Shown: positions 18,071 to 26,554 of the stretch, one piece after another
How positions within the stretch are numbered: position 1 is the stretch's first letter
How the letters are laid out: each line of letters starts with the position of its first letter
Assembly: GCA_964525045.1 (NCBI GenBank)
Contig: CAZGFD010000001.1
Span: forward strand, 227,081-291,080
Origin: G020348185 sp964525045
Lineage (GTDB): Bacteria; Nitrospirota; Nitrospiria; Nitrospirales; UBA8639
Direction: 5' to 3'
DNA length: 64,000 bases
Position numbers and translations under genes: made by a program
Notes under the pieces: model-generated
Told to the model about the DNA's origin: nothing
The model's database searches: none
What the model saw: only the letters and a program-made list of their open reading frames with translations

Positions 18071-18643
18071 CTAAATAGCCTTCTCAACCAAGGCTTTCGC
18101 AACCCCTTTCGCAACCTTCGCGGCCTTGGGCTGTTTAGAAACCTGAGCCGTCACGGTCGCTCCTTCCAATAACAGCGCGATTTCTTCCGCTAACTTTTCA
18201 GCATTGTCCGCCCCAGCCTGTTCGCAGAGACGGCGAATATACCCTTTCAGTAAGCGCTTATATTCCATACAGACCTGGCGAATAGGCGTCTCGGTTGCCG
18301 AATATTCTCCAATCGCATTGATGAACAAACAACCAAAAAAATTGGTTTGCCTAAACCAGTGTTCCGCCACATCAAAGATCGCCAGAAGCCGAGCCTTTGG
18401 GGTTTTGGCAGCGGCTTCGACTCGGCGCATAAATTCATTACGGGCCAGACTGTCGTAGTGATGCAGCACTGCCAGGACAAGTTCTTCCTTCGAGCGGAAG
18501 TGCGAATAAAGCGTTTTTTTTGTCACCCCGGATTGTTCCGCGATGGTGTCCACGCCGGTTGCGTGAAATCCATTTTTCGCAAACAGCTTCGCCCCGGTTT
18601 GGATTAACTCCTCCCGCTTGGGAATTCTCGTTTTTTTTCTCAT
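18071..18643 (-). CDS. TetR/AcrR-family transcriptional repressor
   Basis: 190 residues. The N-terminal helix-turn-helix reads GAKLFAKNGFHATGVDTIAE then SGVTKKTLYSHFRSKEEL (about residues 17-55), the standard TetR DNA-binding domain. The C-terminal ligand domain contains FFGCLFINAIGEYS and ends in an Ala/Lys-rich helix. It is transcribed away from the YHS-P460 gene cluster and separated from it by 225 bases holding two palindromes, so it probably represses itself and that cluster. The inducer is unknown; FFGCLFINA occurs in TetR subgroups that control detoxification genes. Confidence 0.92.
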   Translation of the reverse strand: MRKKTRIPKREELIQTGAKLFAKNGFHATGVDTIAEQSGVTKKTLYSHFRSKEELVLAVLHHYDSLARNEFMRRVEAAAKTPKARLLAIFDVAEHWFRQTNFFGCLFINAIGEYSATETPIRQVCMEYKRLLKGYIRRLCEQAGADNAEKLAEEIALLLEGATVTAQVSKQPKAAKVAKGVAKALVEKAI

Positions 18644-18648
18644 TAAAT

Positions 18649-18666
18649 TATACCGTTTGGTTTATA
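18649..18666. promoter_or_regulatory. Putative TetR operator 1
   Basis: TATACCGTTTGGTTTATA, an imperfect palindrome (ACC-N4-GGT core) six bases upstream of the TetR start codon, placed for autorepression. Confidence 0.5.
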
Positions 18667-18811
18667 TTTATATTTTGTTTTATTCATGCATTCATACGAT
18701 ATATATTCAATTCTAATTAAAAAGACATTTAATATCAATGCATTAATTATTTTTCCAGCCGTAAAAAATAATTGTAACGAAAACGCCGCTCATTTTACTA
18801 ACCATAAGAAC

Positions 18812-18827
18812 TATACGGATCTGTATA
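18812..18827. promoter_or_regulatory. Putative TetR operator 2
   Basis: TATACGGATCTGTATA, a 16-base palindrome with one mismatched pair, 42 bases before the YHS gene start. It shares TATAC-G with operator 1, which suggests one regulator binds both. Confidence 0.5.
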
Positions 18828-18868
18828 CATTAATCACAATTTTTTAACCATTCACAAGGAGATCCATC

Positions 18869-19330
18869 ATGAAAGCGATGAACACATCCGTTCTGGCCGC
18901 ATTCGCCCTTTTCGTGGCCCTCGCGGCGACGCCAGTCTTGGCGCAGGATTACACCCATAGTACGCCGGGCATCAGCGGTTACGATCCCGTGGCCTACTTC
19001 ACCGATGGCAAACCGGTGAAAGGCAGCGGGTACCACGTGGCCGAGTACCAAGGTGTCACCTATGCGTTTGCCAGTGAAGAGCATCAGGAGATGTTTGAAG
19101 CCAAACCCGGAAAGTACGTCCCCGCTTATGGCGGATACTGCGCCTATGGCGTGGCGGTTGGGAAAAAGTTTGTCATCGATCCGGAGGCCTGGAAGATCGT
19201 GAAGGGCAAACTGTATTTGAATCTGGACAAGGATATCCAAAAGAAATGGAACAAGGATATCCCAGGCTATATTAAGAAGGCCGATGCCAATTGGATTGAC
19301 ATTAAAGAGAAGGCGGCGTCGGATTTATGA
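18869..19330 (+). CDS. Secreted YHS-domain protein
   Basis: 153 residues with a clear Sec signal peptide (1-25, ending PVLA-QD). The YHS-like domain reads GISGYDPVAYFTDGKPVKG, then FASEEHQEMFEAKPGKYVPAYGGYCAYGVAVGK; the family is linked to metal binding. The C-terminal half is lysine-rich (DKDIQKKWNKDIPGYIKKAD). AAGGAGATCC precedes the ATG. It is the first gene of a + strand cluster of six or seven small genes, each with its own strong ribosome site. A role in periplasmic metal or redox stress is inferred. Confidence 0.88.
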   Translation: MKAMNTSVLAAFALFVALAATPVLAQDYTHSTPGISGYDPVAYFTDGKPVKGSGYHVAEYQGVTYAFASEEHQEMFEAKPGKYVPAYGGYCAYGVAVGKKFVIDPEAWKIVKGKLYLNLDKDIQKKWNKDIPGYIKKADANWIDIKEKAASDL

Positions 19331-19415
19331 GGAATGAGGGTGAGGCCCGCTTCCCCGATTGCGGCGCGGGCCTCAATCCTCTTCCCTCGATGGGAGGCAA
19401 GGAAAGGAGACGTAC

Positions 19416-20009
19416 ATGAAACACATCATCATCGGAACTGTTCTCATGCTCGCTGTGGGGATCTGGGCCGGCCTGGCGATGACGGAAGACACAAAACCGT
19501 TTGCGCCGAACGTCGATCCGGACACGGGGGCGATCACGGTTCCGGAAAACTATACGGAATGGCCGACCCTCGGCACCTGGGCGCATGCCAAAGTGGAAGG
19601 AGGACCGGGCCTTCAGGAATACCATACGGTCTATACACAACCGGAGACCATCGCCTATTACAAGAAAAAGGGCCGGTTCCCCGATGGCGCGGTGTTGGTG
19701 AAAGAACTCCTTAAAGCCGAAACCATGGCCATGACCACAGGGCCGGCCGTGGGGCATGCGACCACCATTACTGGCTGGTTCGTGTTGGTGAGAGACACCC
19801 AAGGCCGTTTTAAAGAATCAAGCCTGTGGGGTGATGGCTGGGGCTGGTCGCTCTTCAATGTGGACGACCCCAAACACACGACCTCCAAAAATTACAAAAC
19901 CGACTGTCTGCCGTGTCACAGGCCGGCCAGAACCTTGGCTCCCAAAAACGCTGTGGACGCAGACAAATGGATTTACTCGTTCGGGTATCCGGTGCTTCAA
20001 AGAAAGTAA
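19416..20009 (+). CDS. Cytochrome P460-family haem protein
   Basis: 197 residues. The signal peptide (about 1-22) ends near AGLAMT. The P460 domain follows, with YTEWPTLGTW near the start, FPDGAVLVKELLKAE in the middle and one haem site CLPCH close to the C-terminus, then PARTLAPKNAVDADKWIYSFGYP. P460 proteins oxidise hydroxylamine or detoxify NO in nitrifiers; whether the lysine-haem cross-link is present cannot be decided here. The ATG at 19416 is chosen for GGAAAGGAGACGT upstream; a longer frame exists. Its presence suits a nitrogen-oxidising organism exposed to reactive nitrogen. Confidence 0.88.
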   Translation: MKHIIIGTVLMLAVGIWAGLAMTEDTKPFAPNVDPDTGAITVPENYTEWPTLGTWAHAKVEGGPGLQEYHTVYTQPETIAYYKKKGRFPDGAVLVKELLKAETMAMTTGPAVGHATTITGWFVLVRDTQGRFKESSLWGDGWGWSLFNVDDPKHTTSKNYKTDCLPCHRPARTLAPKNAVDADKWIYSFGYPVLQRK

Positions 20010-20159
20010 TAGGCGGATGACCAGAAGGTCGACGGACAAAAACAATGACAATCATCTATTCACTGAAGGATTAAATGGCGGGCGTGGACGAAAACGACAC
20101 GAAGGCCGAAAAGGCTGTCCCTACCGTTGGTCCCACAAATCAGAAAAGGAGAAATCTTT

Positions 20160-20537
20160 ATGTTGAATAGCAAAACCATCTGCATCCTGTTTGGTTCGGT
20201 ATTTGTGCTGGTCGGAATATTGGGGTTTATTCCCAACCCGCTCGTTTCATCGGAGGGCCTCTTTGAAACGAATGCCATGCATAATTTCGTGCATCTGTTG
20301 ACCGGGACCGCGTTTCTATTCGGCGGGTTGGTGTTAGAGGGCAAGGAAGGCCTAACCCTGAAGACCGTCACGGCCGTCTATTTTGGGGTGGCGCTCCTTG
20401 GCTTCCTGACAAGCGGCGATATGCTGTTGGGAATGGTGCACATCAACGAAGCGGACCGGTGGTTACATCTCGGCCTGGCTGTGGCCATGTTGGTGGTAGC
20501 GTTGGGGAGCGTGGAACCGGAAACCCAATTGGCCTGA
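20160..20537 (+). CDS. Small membrane protein, DUF4383-like
   Basis: 125 residues with four hydrophobic spans (about 5-25, 40-58, 70-88, 98-115). HNFVHLLTGTAFLFGG and EADRWLHLGLAVAMLV resemble the DUF4383 family of small four-helix membrane proteins of unknown function. GGAGAAATCTTT precedes the ATG at 20160. It sits between the P460 and DUF4142 genes, and I read it as part of the same TetR-linked stress cluster. Confidence 0.78.
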   Translation: MLNSKTICILFGSVFVLVGILGFIPNPLVSSEGLFETNAMHNFVHLLTGTAFLFGGLVLEGKEGLTLKTVTAVYFGVALLGFLTSGDMLLGMVHINEADRWLHLGLAVAMLVVALGSVEPETQLA

Positions 20538-20676
20538 TCGGGCGTGGTCCGTCTGATCCCAGTCATGATGAGAAGGTTCTCGCGACACGGGATCATGTAT
20601 TAAGAACAAATTCTCTCGGTCGTCAAAGTGACGATCGAGAATATTCACCAAAATCACAATACAAAGGAGACCTATC

Positions 20677-21228
20677 ATGAAAATCTTTACTCAAACATTC
20701 GCTTCTCTTGCATTGACCAGTGCGGTTTTAATGGGATGCATGACCGCGACCAGTCCTGCCACGGCCCAGCCAGAGCCCGTGTTGAACGATTTGGAAATTG
20801 CGCACATCGCGTATACGGCTGGGAACATCGATATTCGCTATGCCCATTTGGCGCTGGCGTTATCGGATAACCCGGAGGTGCGCCAATTCGCGGAACTGAT
20901 GATTCGGGACCACACGGCGGTCAATAACAAAGCCTTGGCCCTGGTCAAGAAACTCCAACTCACACCCCGGGACAATGCAATGAGTCAGCAGTTGACCGAG
21001 CAAGCCACGAAGATTAGGACCGAGCTGTCCCAACTTCGCGGAGAAGCCTTTGCCAAACGGTATGCCGCCAATGAACTTGGATACCATCAAACCGTGAACC
21101 ATGTCGTGGAGAACGTGTTCCTTCCTCAAGCAAAGAACGAGGAACTCAAGGCCCTGCTCACGGCAGCCTTGCAGACTTTCAAGGTGCATGAAGGTCACGC
21201 CGCCACCATGAACGAAAAGGTGATGTAA
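20677..21228 (+). CDS. DUF4142 periplasmic ferritin-like protein, probable lipoprotein
   Basis: 183 residues. The N-terminus has a hydrophobic signal ending LMGC, a lipobox-like cysteine (about residue 21). The DUF4142 four-helix bundle follows: LEIAHIAYTAGNIDIRYAHL, FAELMIRDHTAVNNKAL, ANELGYHQTVNHVVENVFLP and FKVHEGHA, with regularly placed Glu and His that could bind metal. Such proteins often sit beside cupredoxin and stress genes, as here. AAAGGAGACC precedes the ATG. Function is unproved. Confidence 0.88.
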   Translation: MKIFTQTFASLALTSAVLMGCMTATSPATAQPEPVLNDLEIAHIAYTAGNIDIRYAHLALALSDNPEVRQFAELMIRDHTAVNNKALALVKKLQLTPRDNAMSQQLTEQATKIRTELSQLRGEAFAKRYAANELGYHQTVNHVVENVFLPQAKNEELKALLTAALQTFKVHEGHAATMNEKVM

Positions 21229-21247
21229 CACACCCGTGGAGAAGACC

Positions 21248-21577
21248 ATGATTCGTACGTTAATCACACTGATTGCGAGTCTGATGGTCCATGGGGAGGC
21301 CGTCTCCAATGCGGCCTCCCCGCCTCATCAGCACGTTGTGAAAATCCAAGCATTTCAATTTCATCCCCAACGCATCGTCATTGCGCCGGGCGACACCATC
21401 GTCTGGATCAACCGTGACATTGTCCCACACACGGTGACGGCCAATGGTGGAACGTGGGAATCGCACACCCTGGAGGAAGGCCAGTCATGGCAGGTGGTCG
21501 TGGAAGCCAATGGGGTCTATTCCTATTTCTGCAAATTTCATCCTCACATGACCGGGGTATTGGCAACAGGCGAATAA
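21248..21577 (+). CDS. Plastocyanin-like cupredoxin, periplasmic
   Basis: 109 residues with signal peptide (about 1-22). The blue-copper fold shows a first ligand histidine in IVPHTVTANGG, and the C-terminal ligand loop FCKFHPHMTGVL supplies Cys, His and Met in type 1 order. I use the ATG at 21248 with GGAG seven bases upstream; a GTG at 21236 would add four residues. It follows DUF4142 by 19 bases. Likely a small electron carrier or copper-binding protein of the cluster. Confidence 0.9.
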   Translation: MIRTLITLIASLMVHGEAVSNAASPPHQHVVKIQAFQFHPQRIVIAPGDTIVWINRDIVPHTVTANGGTWESHTLEEGQSWQVVVEANGVYSYFCKFHPHMTGVLATGE

Positions 21578-21719
21578 AACCAAAAAACCCCTTGGCTTTT
21601 TTTGCACCGGCGACTGTAGAGACCGTGCCATTATTGAAGAAGGAAGCCGTTCCACTTTTGAAAAACGGCAGATACGTTTCAGAAATTAATTCTTAATGTA
21701 CCGGAAAGGAGGCACCTTC

Positions 21720-22088
21720 ATGGGCATACAAACCTCAGTAAACCTAGAAGAACGACTACACGAACTCTTGAGCTACATCCGAGAGGGACGCATTTTTGAG
21801 GCGATCAATGAATTCTATGCGGACAATGCCGCGATGCAGGAAAACACCCAGCCATCCACCGTTGGACGGCGGGCCAATCTCGAACGGGAAAAACAGTTCC
21901 TCAGCACCGTAAAAGAATGGAAACGGTTCGACGTTACGGCGCAAGCTGTCGGCCAGGACGTGACCTTTTATGAGACCATAATGGAGTGGGTGACTACGGA
22001 CGGCACGCCGGTTCATGCCGAGCAAGCCGTCGTCGCCAAATGGCAGGACGGAAAAATCATTCACGAACGCTATTATCACAATCCGTAA
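21720..22088 (+). CDS. NTF2-like/SnoaL-fold protein
   Basis: 122 residues, cytoplasmic. EERLHELLSYIREGRIFEAINEFYADNAAMQ is split over the first two helices of a cone-shaped NTF2 fold, and VQEAM-like strands follow (FDVTAQAVGQDVTFYETIMEW, then HAEQAVVAKWQDGKIIHERYY). No catalytic pair is assured. AAAGGAGGCACC precedes the ATG. Probably a small binding protein or isomerase-like enzyme acting with the next gene, a quinone-type oxidoreductase. Confidence 0.82.
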   Translation: MGIQTSVNLEERLHELLSYIREGRIFEAINEFYADNAAMQENTQPSTVGRRANLEREKQFLSTVKEWKRFDVTAQAVGQDVTFYETIMEWVTTDGTPVHAEQAVVAKWQDGKIIHERYYHNP

Positions 22089-22148
22089 ACAACCCGCTTT
22101 GCCAGAAAAGTTTATTCATCCAACTAACCTAAAGAAAGGAGCATAACC

Positions 22149-23249
22149 ATGAGCGTAGCGACATTCCAAGAAACGACTCACAAGGCGTCCAATGGGACGG
22201 TACCTTCCAAAACGATGAAGGCTGTGATGCTTCGGCAGTTCGGAGGACCGGAAGTCCTGAGAGTTGAGGAGATTGATATCCCTGAACCCAAACCAGGGCA
22301 TATGGTGATCAAAGTATTGGCAGCGGGTCTCAATCGTCTGGATCACTATCTTCGTGCAGGGTCCGTCATTCCCACACTTCCCCTTCCCCATATCCTTGGC
22401 GTCGATGCCGTCGGGGAAGTCGTAGCATTGGGGGATGGGGTGACCGGGATACAGATTGGGGAACGGGTTATCCCTGCTGCGGGATTTACCTTGCGCGAGG
22501 AGGACGACAACAATCGTCCCTTGGCCACTTCGCCCAGTTTTGTTGTGCCGGGGGTACATATTTGGGGGTCCTATGCCCAGTATATGGAGGTGCCCTCCCG
22601 ATGGGTGGTGAAAGACGAGACGGGATTGTCTCCTGAAGAGGCCGCAACGCTACCCGTGGTTCTGGGAACGTCCGTGCGAGCCGTCAAACAGGTCGGAGCC
22701 GTTAAAGCCGGGGATACGGTCCTGGTGACAGCCGGGGCGTCCGGGTCCGGGAGCATGCACATTCAAGTGGCCAAAGCGTTGGGAGCCAGGGTCGCGGCCA
22801 CGGTTCGAGATGACGCGAAGGGGACTTATGTGCAATCCCTCGGCGCCGATCTGGTCATCAACATTCGAGAAGAGCCTCTCGTGGAACGCGTGCACTTATG
22901 GTCCGGTGGACAAGGGGTGGACGTTGCCATTGACAATGTGGGTGGCCCGGAATTGGCGAACACCATCCAAGCGGTGCGGCCGTTCGGAACCATTGTGGTC
23001 TATGGGTTTACCGGGGGCGAACAAGCCTCCTTCAATGTGCGGGAGTTCTTTTTTACGCAAAAGCAACTGCGCGGCACAATTTTTGCCGACCCGGAGGACC
23101 TGCAATGGGGGTTGAACCAAGTCCGGTTAGGTCGAATCAAAGCCGCCCTGGATCGTACCTTCCCGCTGCATCAGATCTCCGAAGCGCATCGCCTCTTGGC
23201 CGCGAACACGGTCAAAGGTAATTTCGTCCTACTTCCGTGGGAAGAGTAA
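22149..23249 (+). CDS. Zinc-independent medium-chain dehydrogenase, quinone oxidoreductase-like
   Basis: 366 residues of the MDR superfamily. N-terminal GroES-like domain with LRQFGGPEVLRVEEIDIPEP and LGVDAVGEVVALGDGV. The Rossmann domain has VLVTAGASGSGSMHIQVAKALGARV (NADPH loop, about residues 195-215) and VDVAIDNVGGPELANTI. Structural zinc cysteines are lacking, as in quinone reductases. GAAAGGAGCATAACC precedes the ATG. It is the last intact gene of the TetR-linked cluster and would reduce quinones or enones arising from oxidative stress; the substrate is inferred. Confidence 0.9.
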   Translation: MSVATFQETTHKASNGTVPSKTMKAVMLRQFGGPEVLRVEEIDIPEPKPGHMVIKVLAAGLNRLDHYLRAGSVIPTLPLPHILGVDAVGEVVALGDGVTGIQIGERVIPAAGFTLREEDDNNRPLATSPSFVVPGVHIWGSYAQYMEVPSRWVVKDETGLSPEEAATLPVVLGTSVRAVKQVGAVKAGDTVLVTAGASGSGSMHIQVAKALGARVAATVRDDAKGTYVQSLGADLVINIREEPLVERVHLWSGGQGVDVAIDNVGGPELANTIQAVRPFGTIVVYGFTGGEQASFNVREFFFTQKQLRGTIFADPEDLQWGLNQVRLGRIKAALDRTFPLHQISEAHRLLAANTVKGNFVLLPWEE

Positions 23250-23378
23250 ACCCGTTTGGGGAGGCCCTTGATTCAGATTTCCGGAAAGGTGTGAACATTG
23301 CCAGATGAGATCCTTGATTCTGTTTTCGGTAGAAGGGATAGGACCGTGGTCAAAAAGACAGGTTGACGGGGTACGTTC

Positions 23379-23856
23379 ATGGAGGAAATTAAATTTGTTC
23401 ATCTCTTTGAAGTAAACGAAGACCTAATCATCCACCTAATGAATAATGAGATGGTAGGCAAGCAGTTGCCCTTGCTTCTCGAAGGTTTTTCAGCCGAAAA
23501 CTGTTGAGTCTTTTTGAAAGCAAAAAAACAGCTTTGGGATAAGCAGGGATTTGGCCCTTGGGCTATCCGCATCATAGGGGAATTCGCCGGCTGGAGGGGG
23601 ATTGAAAGGGGAGCTAGGGGAAGCCGAATCCGCCCTGGTGCTCCACCCCAATTTTGGGGGATGGGGACGAAAGATTTTCGATAAAGTCAAAGATCGGCCA
23701 TTTAACGAGTTGAACCTTAATTCGATAACTACCCTCCTCCCCCCAAGCCGCCCAAATTCAAAAGCTATAACTCGTTTTGGTTTTACTGAAGATGGACAAT
23801 GGACCGTTGACCACGAGCTCTTTATAAGATTTCGCCTTACCAAACCTCAGCCCTAA
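23379..23856 (+). pseudogene. Broken GNAT-family N-acetyltransferase
   Basis: The frame starting ATG at 23379 gives an acetyltransferase-like N-terminus (IKFVHLFEVNEDLIIHLMNN) but meets TGA at 23505. Reading through, KKQLWDKQGFGPWAIRIIGE continues the family, then a frame change near 23598 is needed to reach LVLHPNFGGWGRKIFDKV and FNELNLNSITTLLPPSR, ending IRFRLTKPQP. One stop plus one frameshift mean it is inactive unless both are sequencing errors. Complete homologues run about 160-170 residues, matching the span. Confidence 0.75.
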
Positions 23857-23916
23857 AGTCGTTCATCTTTTCATAATCCAAATCTCTTAACAGGACACTT
23901 AAGGATTTCTGGAAAC

Positions 23917-23936
23917 TGGCCGAAATGGGTCGGCCA
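23917..23936. repeat. Island GGGTCG-hairpin repeat, copy l
   Basis: TGGCCGAAATGGGTCGGCCA, a perfect 6-bp hairpin around a loop with the conserved GGGTCG, followed by CAGACATT. It lies between the broken acetyltransferase and the DUF1801 gene. Confidence 0.6.
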
Positions 23937-24006
23937 CAGACATTCCGGAAGATATTTGAAAACTTATGTATTCGGCCAAAAACGGTAATCATAGTTTATT
24001 CAGTTT

Positions 24007-24447
24007 TTATACACCTAGCATTGGAAGGTGTTTTATTTTGTGATATTGAAGCGATAACGCAATACAGTGTTTTAGCTCTTTTATTGGTACTTTGTCTTTT
24101 CTATGAAATACGATTGCCCTATTGCCTTCAAAATTAAATTTATCCGAATAGATTTTCTTAAAGGTGTCCACCAACTTTGTATTGCAATTAAAGTACATTG
24201 CATACTTCTCAGGATTAGTTTCATTCCAATTTATTCTCACCGTACTGCCACCATGAGTTAAATAGCTTGGCTCACCCCATTTTAAAGTTTCTTCAAGGTC
24301 ACCAATTTTCCCAGTTTTCGAAGCCACGTCAAGTATTAGTTGGCGAAGACGCATTAATTTCTGGCGAATATCCTTTGGGTAAGATTGAAACTTTTCTAAC
24401 ACTTTTATATTTTCTATATTTTCCACGTGGGGACTCTCTGTAGGCAT
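24007..24447 (-). CDS. DUF1801-domain protein (YdhG-like)
   Basis: 146 residues, cytoplasmic. LEKFQSYPKDIRQKLMRLRQLILDVA leads into LKWGEPSYLTHGGSTVRINW and YAMYFNCNTKLVDTF, the recognisable core of the DUF1801 fold; it ends LKHCIALSLQYHKIKHL. Members are sometimes called iron chaperones by similarity to frataxin-like proteins, but bacterial functions are mostly unproved. It is a lone minus-strand gene, AT-richer than the Fic gene beside it, bounded by island repeats. The longer frame start at 24529 is not supported. Confidence 0.82.
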   Translation of the reverse strand: MPTESPHVENIENIKVLEKFQSYPKDIRQKLMRLRQLILDVASKTGKIGDLEETLKWGEPSYLTHGGSTVRINWNETNPEKYAMYFNCNTKLVDTFKKIYSDKFNFEGNRAIVFHRKDKVPIKELKHCIALSLQYHKIKHLPMLGV

Positions 24448-24496
24448 GCTTAGAAGAATCTGGATTCATTCTTATCTTACCATTGTTTAAGCGTAT

Positions 24497-24592
24497 GTCT
24501 GCTTTGGGTCGCAAGCGACCATCGATCACTAATCAGAAGCAGTTCTTACATTGGCAGGCTGGAAAGTCGCTTACCGGCCAAAAACAGACATT
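24497..24592. repeat. Island dispersed repeat, full-length copy b
   Basis: Left arm TGTCTGCTTTGGGTCGCAAG and right arm CGCTTACCGGCCAAAAACAG close an inverted repeat of about 96 bases (TGTCTG/CAGACA ends). An inner GGTCGC-AA-GCGACC is a perfect small hairpin. Its middle and right part match 16500-16575. Confidence 0.75.
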
Positions 24593-24896
24593 GCATAGGC
24601 GGACATATTACTCGGAATTCTAGAAAAAACAAAAAGTAAAAAGGGCTAAATCCCTCTTCCTTCGAGCCGAGTTTATAAACAGTAACTCTCGTCTTCTTCG
24701 CAAAGCTAGTCAAAATCGCTCGCGCAAAATATGGGCTCTAAGTTTTCTTCCCTGAAAACCGCAGGACTTTCATCTTTCTTTGTTGAAGTTATAACCCGCT
24801 ATAAATCCTTAAGTGCCAGGTTTCTTAAAGACGCACACCCGCCCATTCATTAATTCATTCCTGTATTTAATGTGGTTTTTATAAGCGTACCTGAAA

Positions 24897-24992
24897 AGCT
24901 AATTTTAACTCGACAAAATAAGCTAAAAATGGTACAACAAAAAAAGCTAATAAATGCACATCATAAAAAGCTAATATAATCCGGACGGAACC
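24897..24992 (+). promoter_or_regulatory. Four AGCTAA direct repeats at exact 24-bp spacing, with promoter, before the Fic gene
   Basis: AAAAGCTAA-type sites begin (at AGCTAA) at 24897, 24921, 24945 and 24969, each 24 bases apart, so about 2.3 helical turns. The last overlaps a TATAAT box at 24975-24980, only 12 bases before the ATG, which implies a very short or absent leader. The array looks like a binding site for a regulator, perhaps the AbiEi-like N-terminal domain of the Fic protein itself. Confidence 0.7.
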
Positions 24993-26510
24993 ATGACAAA
25001 ACCATCAAACAAACTGGCCGAATCCCTGCAGGTTCTAAAAGACCTCCAGAACCGGGGACTTATCGCCATCGCCTCCGGCGATATGACGCGCACCCATCGT
25101 GAACGGCTGGTCAGGAACGGTTTCCTCCAGCCGGTCATGAAAGGCTGGTATATCCCTGCCCGCCCGGACGAAACCGCCGGCGAAAGCACAACCTGGTATG
25201 CCTCGTTCTGGGATTTTTGCGCAGCTTACCTGACCGGCCGCTTCGGCAAAAAATGGAGCCTGTCACCGGACCAATCGCTTTTGCTGCATGCCGGCAACCG
25301 GCGCGTGCCGGACCAGCTGCTCGTCCGTGCCTCCAAATCCCGCAACAAGGTCACGGAACTTTTGCACGGCACCTCCTTGCTGGAAGTGCGGGCCAACCTG
25401 CCTGCCGAAAAGGATATGAACGTCCAAGGGACTCTGCGCCTGTTCTCTTTACCAGCCGCCCTTGTTGCCTGCTCACCCAATTTTTTCCGGCAGAATCCCA
25501 CCGATGCCCGAACGGTGCTGGCCATGATCCGTGATGCGTCCGAGGTTCTGGACCGTCTCCTCGAAGGCGGGCACAGCACGGTGGCCGGGCGGTTGGCCGG
25601 TGCTTTTCGCAATATAGGCCAAGATCGCATCGCGGATAATATCATCAAGGCCATGCGGGCCGCAGGCTATGATGTCCGGGAAAGCGATCCCTTTGAAAAC
25701 GAAACTCCGGTCACCTTCACAGCCAGAGACCGTTCACCTTATGTCAACCGCATGCGCCTGATGTGGCAGGTAATGCGCGGGCAGGTCATAAAAGGCTTTC
25801 CGCCGGCACCCGGCCTGCCGAAGGATGCCAAGGCTTATCTTAAAACCGCGAATGAGGCGTATGTCATGGATGCCTATCACTCATTGTCGATTGAAGGCTA
25901 CAGGGTCAGTCCCGACCTCATCGAAAGGGTCGGGAGAGGGACATGGAACCCGGATACGAATGCGGCAGACCGCGAACAACGCGACGCGCTCGCGGCGCGC
26001 GGTTATTGGCTGGCGTTTCAGGCCGTTCAGGAAAGCCTAAAACGCATCCTCAAAGGGGAAAACCCCGCCGACGTTGTCGACGAGGATCACGGCACCTGGT
26101 ACCGGGAGATGTTCGCGCCTGGCGTGACGGCAGGCCTTCTCCGCGCCAGCGACCTGGCCGGATACCGCAACGGACAGGTTTATATCCGCCGGTCCATGCA
26201 TGTTCCGCCGAGTCATGAAGCCGTGCGCGATCTCATGCCAGCCTTCTTCGATCTTCTCCGCAACGAAACCGAACCCTCCGTGCGGGCGGTGCTGGGGCAT
26301 TTTACGTTTGTCTATATCCACCCATACATGGACGGAAACGGGCGCATCGGCCGTTTCCTCATGAACGCGATGCTGGCCGCCGGAGGCTGGAACTGGACCG
26401 TGATCCCGTTCGAAAAACGTGATGCCTATATGACCGCCCTTGAAACCGCCAGCGTCCGGCAAGACATCAGGCAATTTGTGAAGTTTCTGGCATCGCTGAT
26501 AAAAGCGTAA
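24993..26510 (+). CDS. Fic-domain protein with N-terminal AbiEi-like DNA-binding region
   Basis: 505 residues. The C-terminal Fic motif IHPYMDGNGRIGRF (about 442-455) has the catalytic histidine, the acidic anion site and both arginines, so AMP transfer to a protein target is likely. HSLSIEG (about 297) fits the inhibitory [ST]xxxE[GN] helix, so the protein should be self-inhibited. Residues 10-55 (LQVLKDLQNRGLIAIASGDM then RLVRNGFLQPVMKGWYIPAR) resemble the winged helix of AbiEi antitoxins. The gene is clearly richer in G+C than its neighbours, a sign of transfer. Possible self-contained toxin-antitoxin or stress effector. Confidence 0.88.
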   Translation: MTKPSNKLAESLQVLKDLQNRGLIAIASGDMTRTHRERLVRNGFLQPVMKGWYIPARPDETAGESTTWYASFWDFCAAYLTGRFGKKWSLSPDQSLLLHAGNRRVPDQLLVRASKSRNKVTELLHGTSLLEVRANLPAEKDMNVQGTLRLFSLPAALVACSPNFFRQNPTDARTVLAMIRDASEVLDRLLEGGHSTVAGRLAGAFRNIGQDRIADNIIKAMRAAGYDVRESDPFENETPVTFTARDRSPYVNRMRLMWQVMRGQVIKGFPPAPGLPKDAKAYLKTANEAYVMDAYHSLSIEGYRVSPDLIERVGRGTWNPDTNAADREQRDALAARGYWLAFQAVQESLKRILKGENPADVVDEDHGTWYREMFAPGVTAGLLRASDLAGYRNGQVYIRRSMHVPPSHEAVRDLMPAFFDLLRNETEPSVRAVLGHFTFVYIHPYMDGNGRIGRFLMNAMLAAGGWNWTVIPFEKRDAYMTALETASVRQDIRQFVKFLASLIKA

Positions 26511-26554
26511 AGACTAAAATCTGAATTTTATTTTACTTCCCCATTTTACCGTGA

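Noticed and set aside
24497..24592. attC site at the full-length island repeat
   Set aside because: It folds, but it lacks GTTRRRY and RYYYAAC boxes, so it is not an integron site.
24897..24992. Replication-type iterons or a CRISPR fragment
   Set aside because: Units are only partly alike outside AAAAGCTAA, spacers are not unique in the CRISPR sense, and no rep gene is present; a regulator array fits better.
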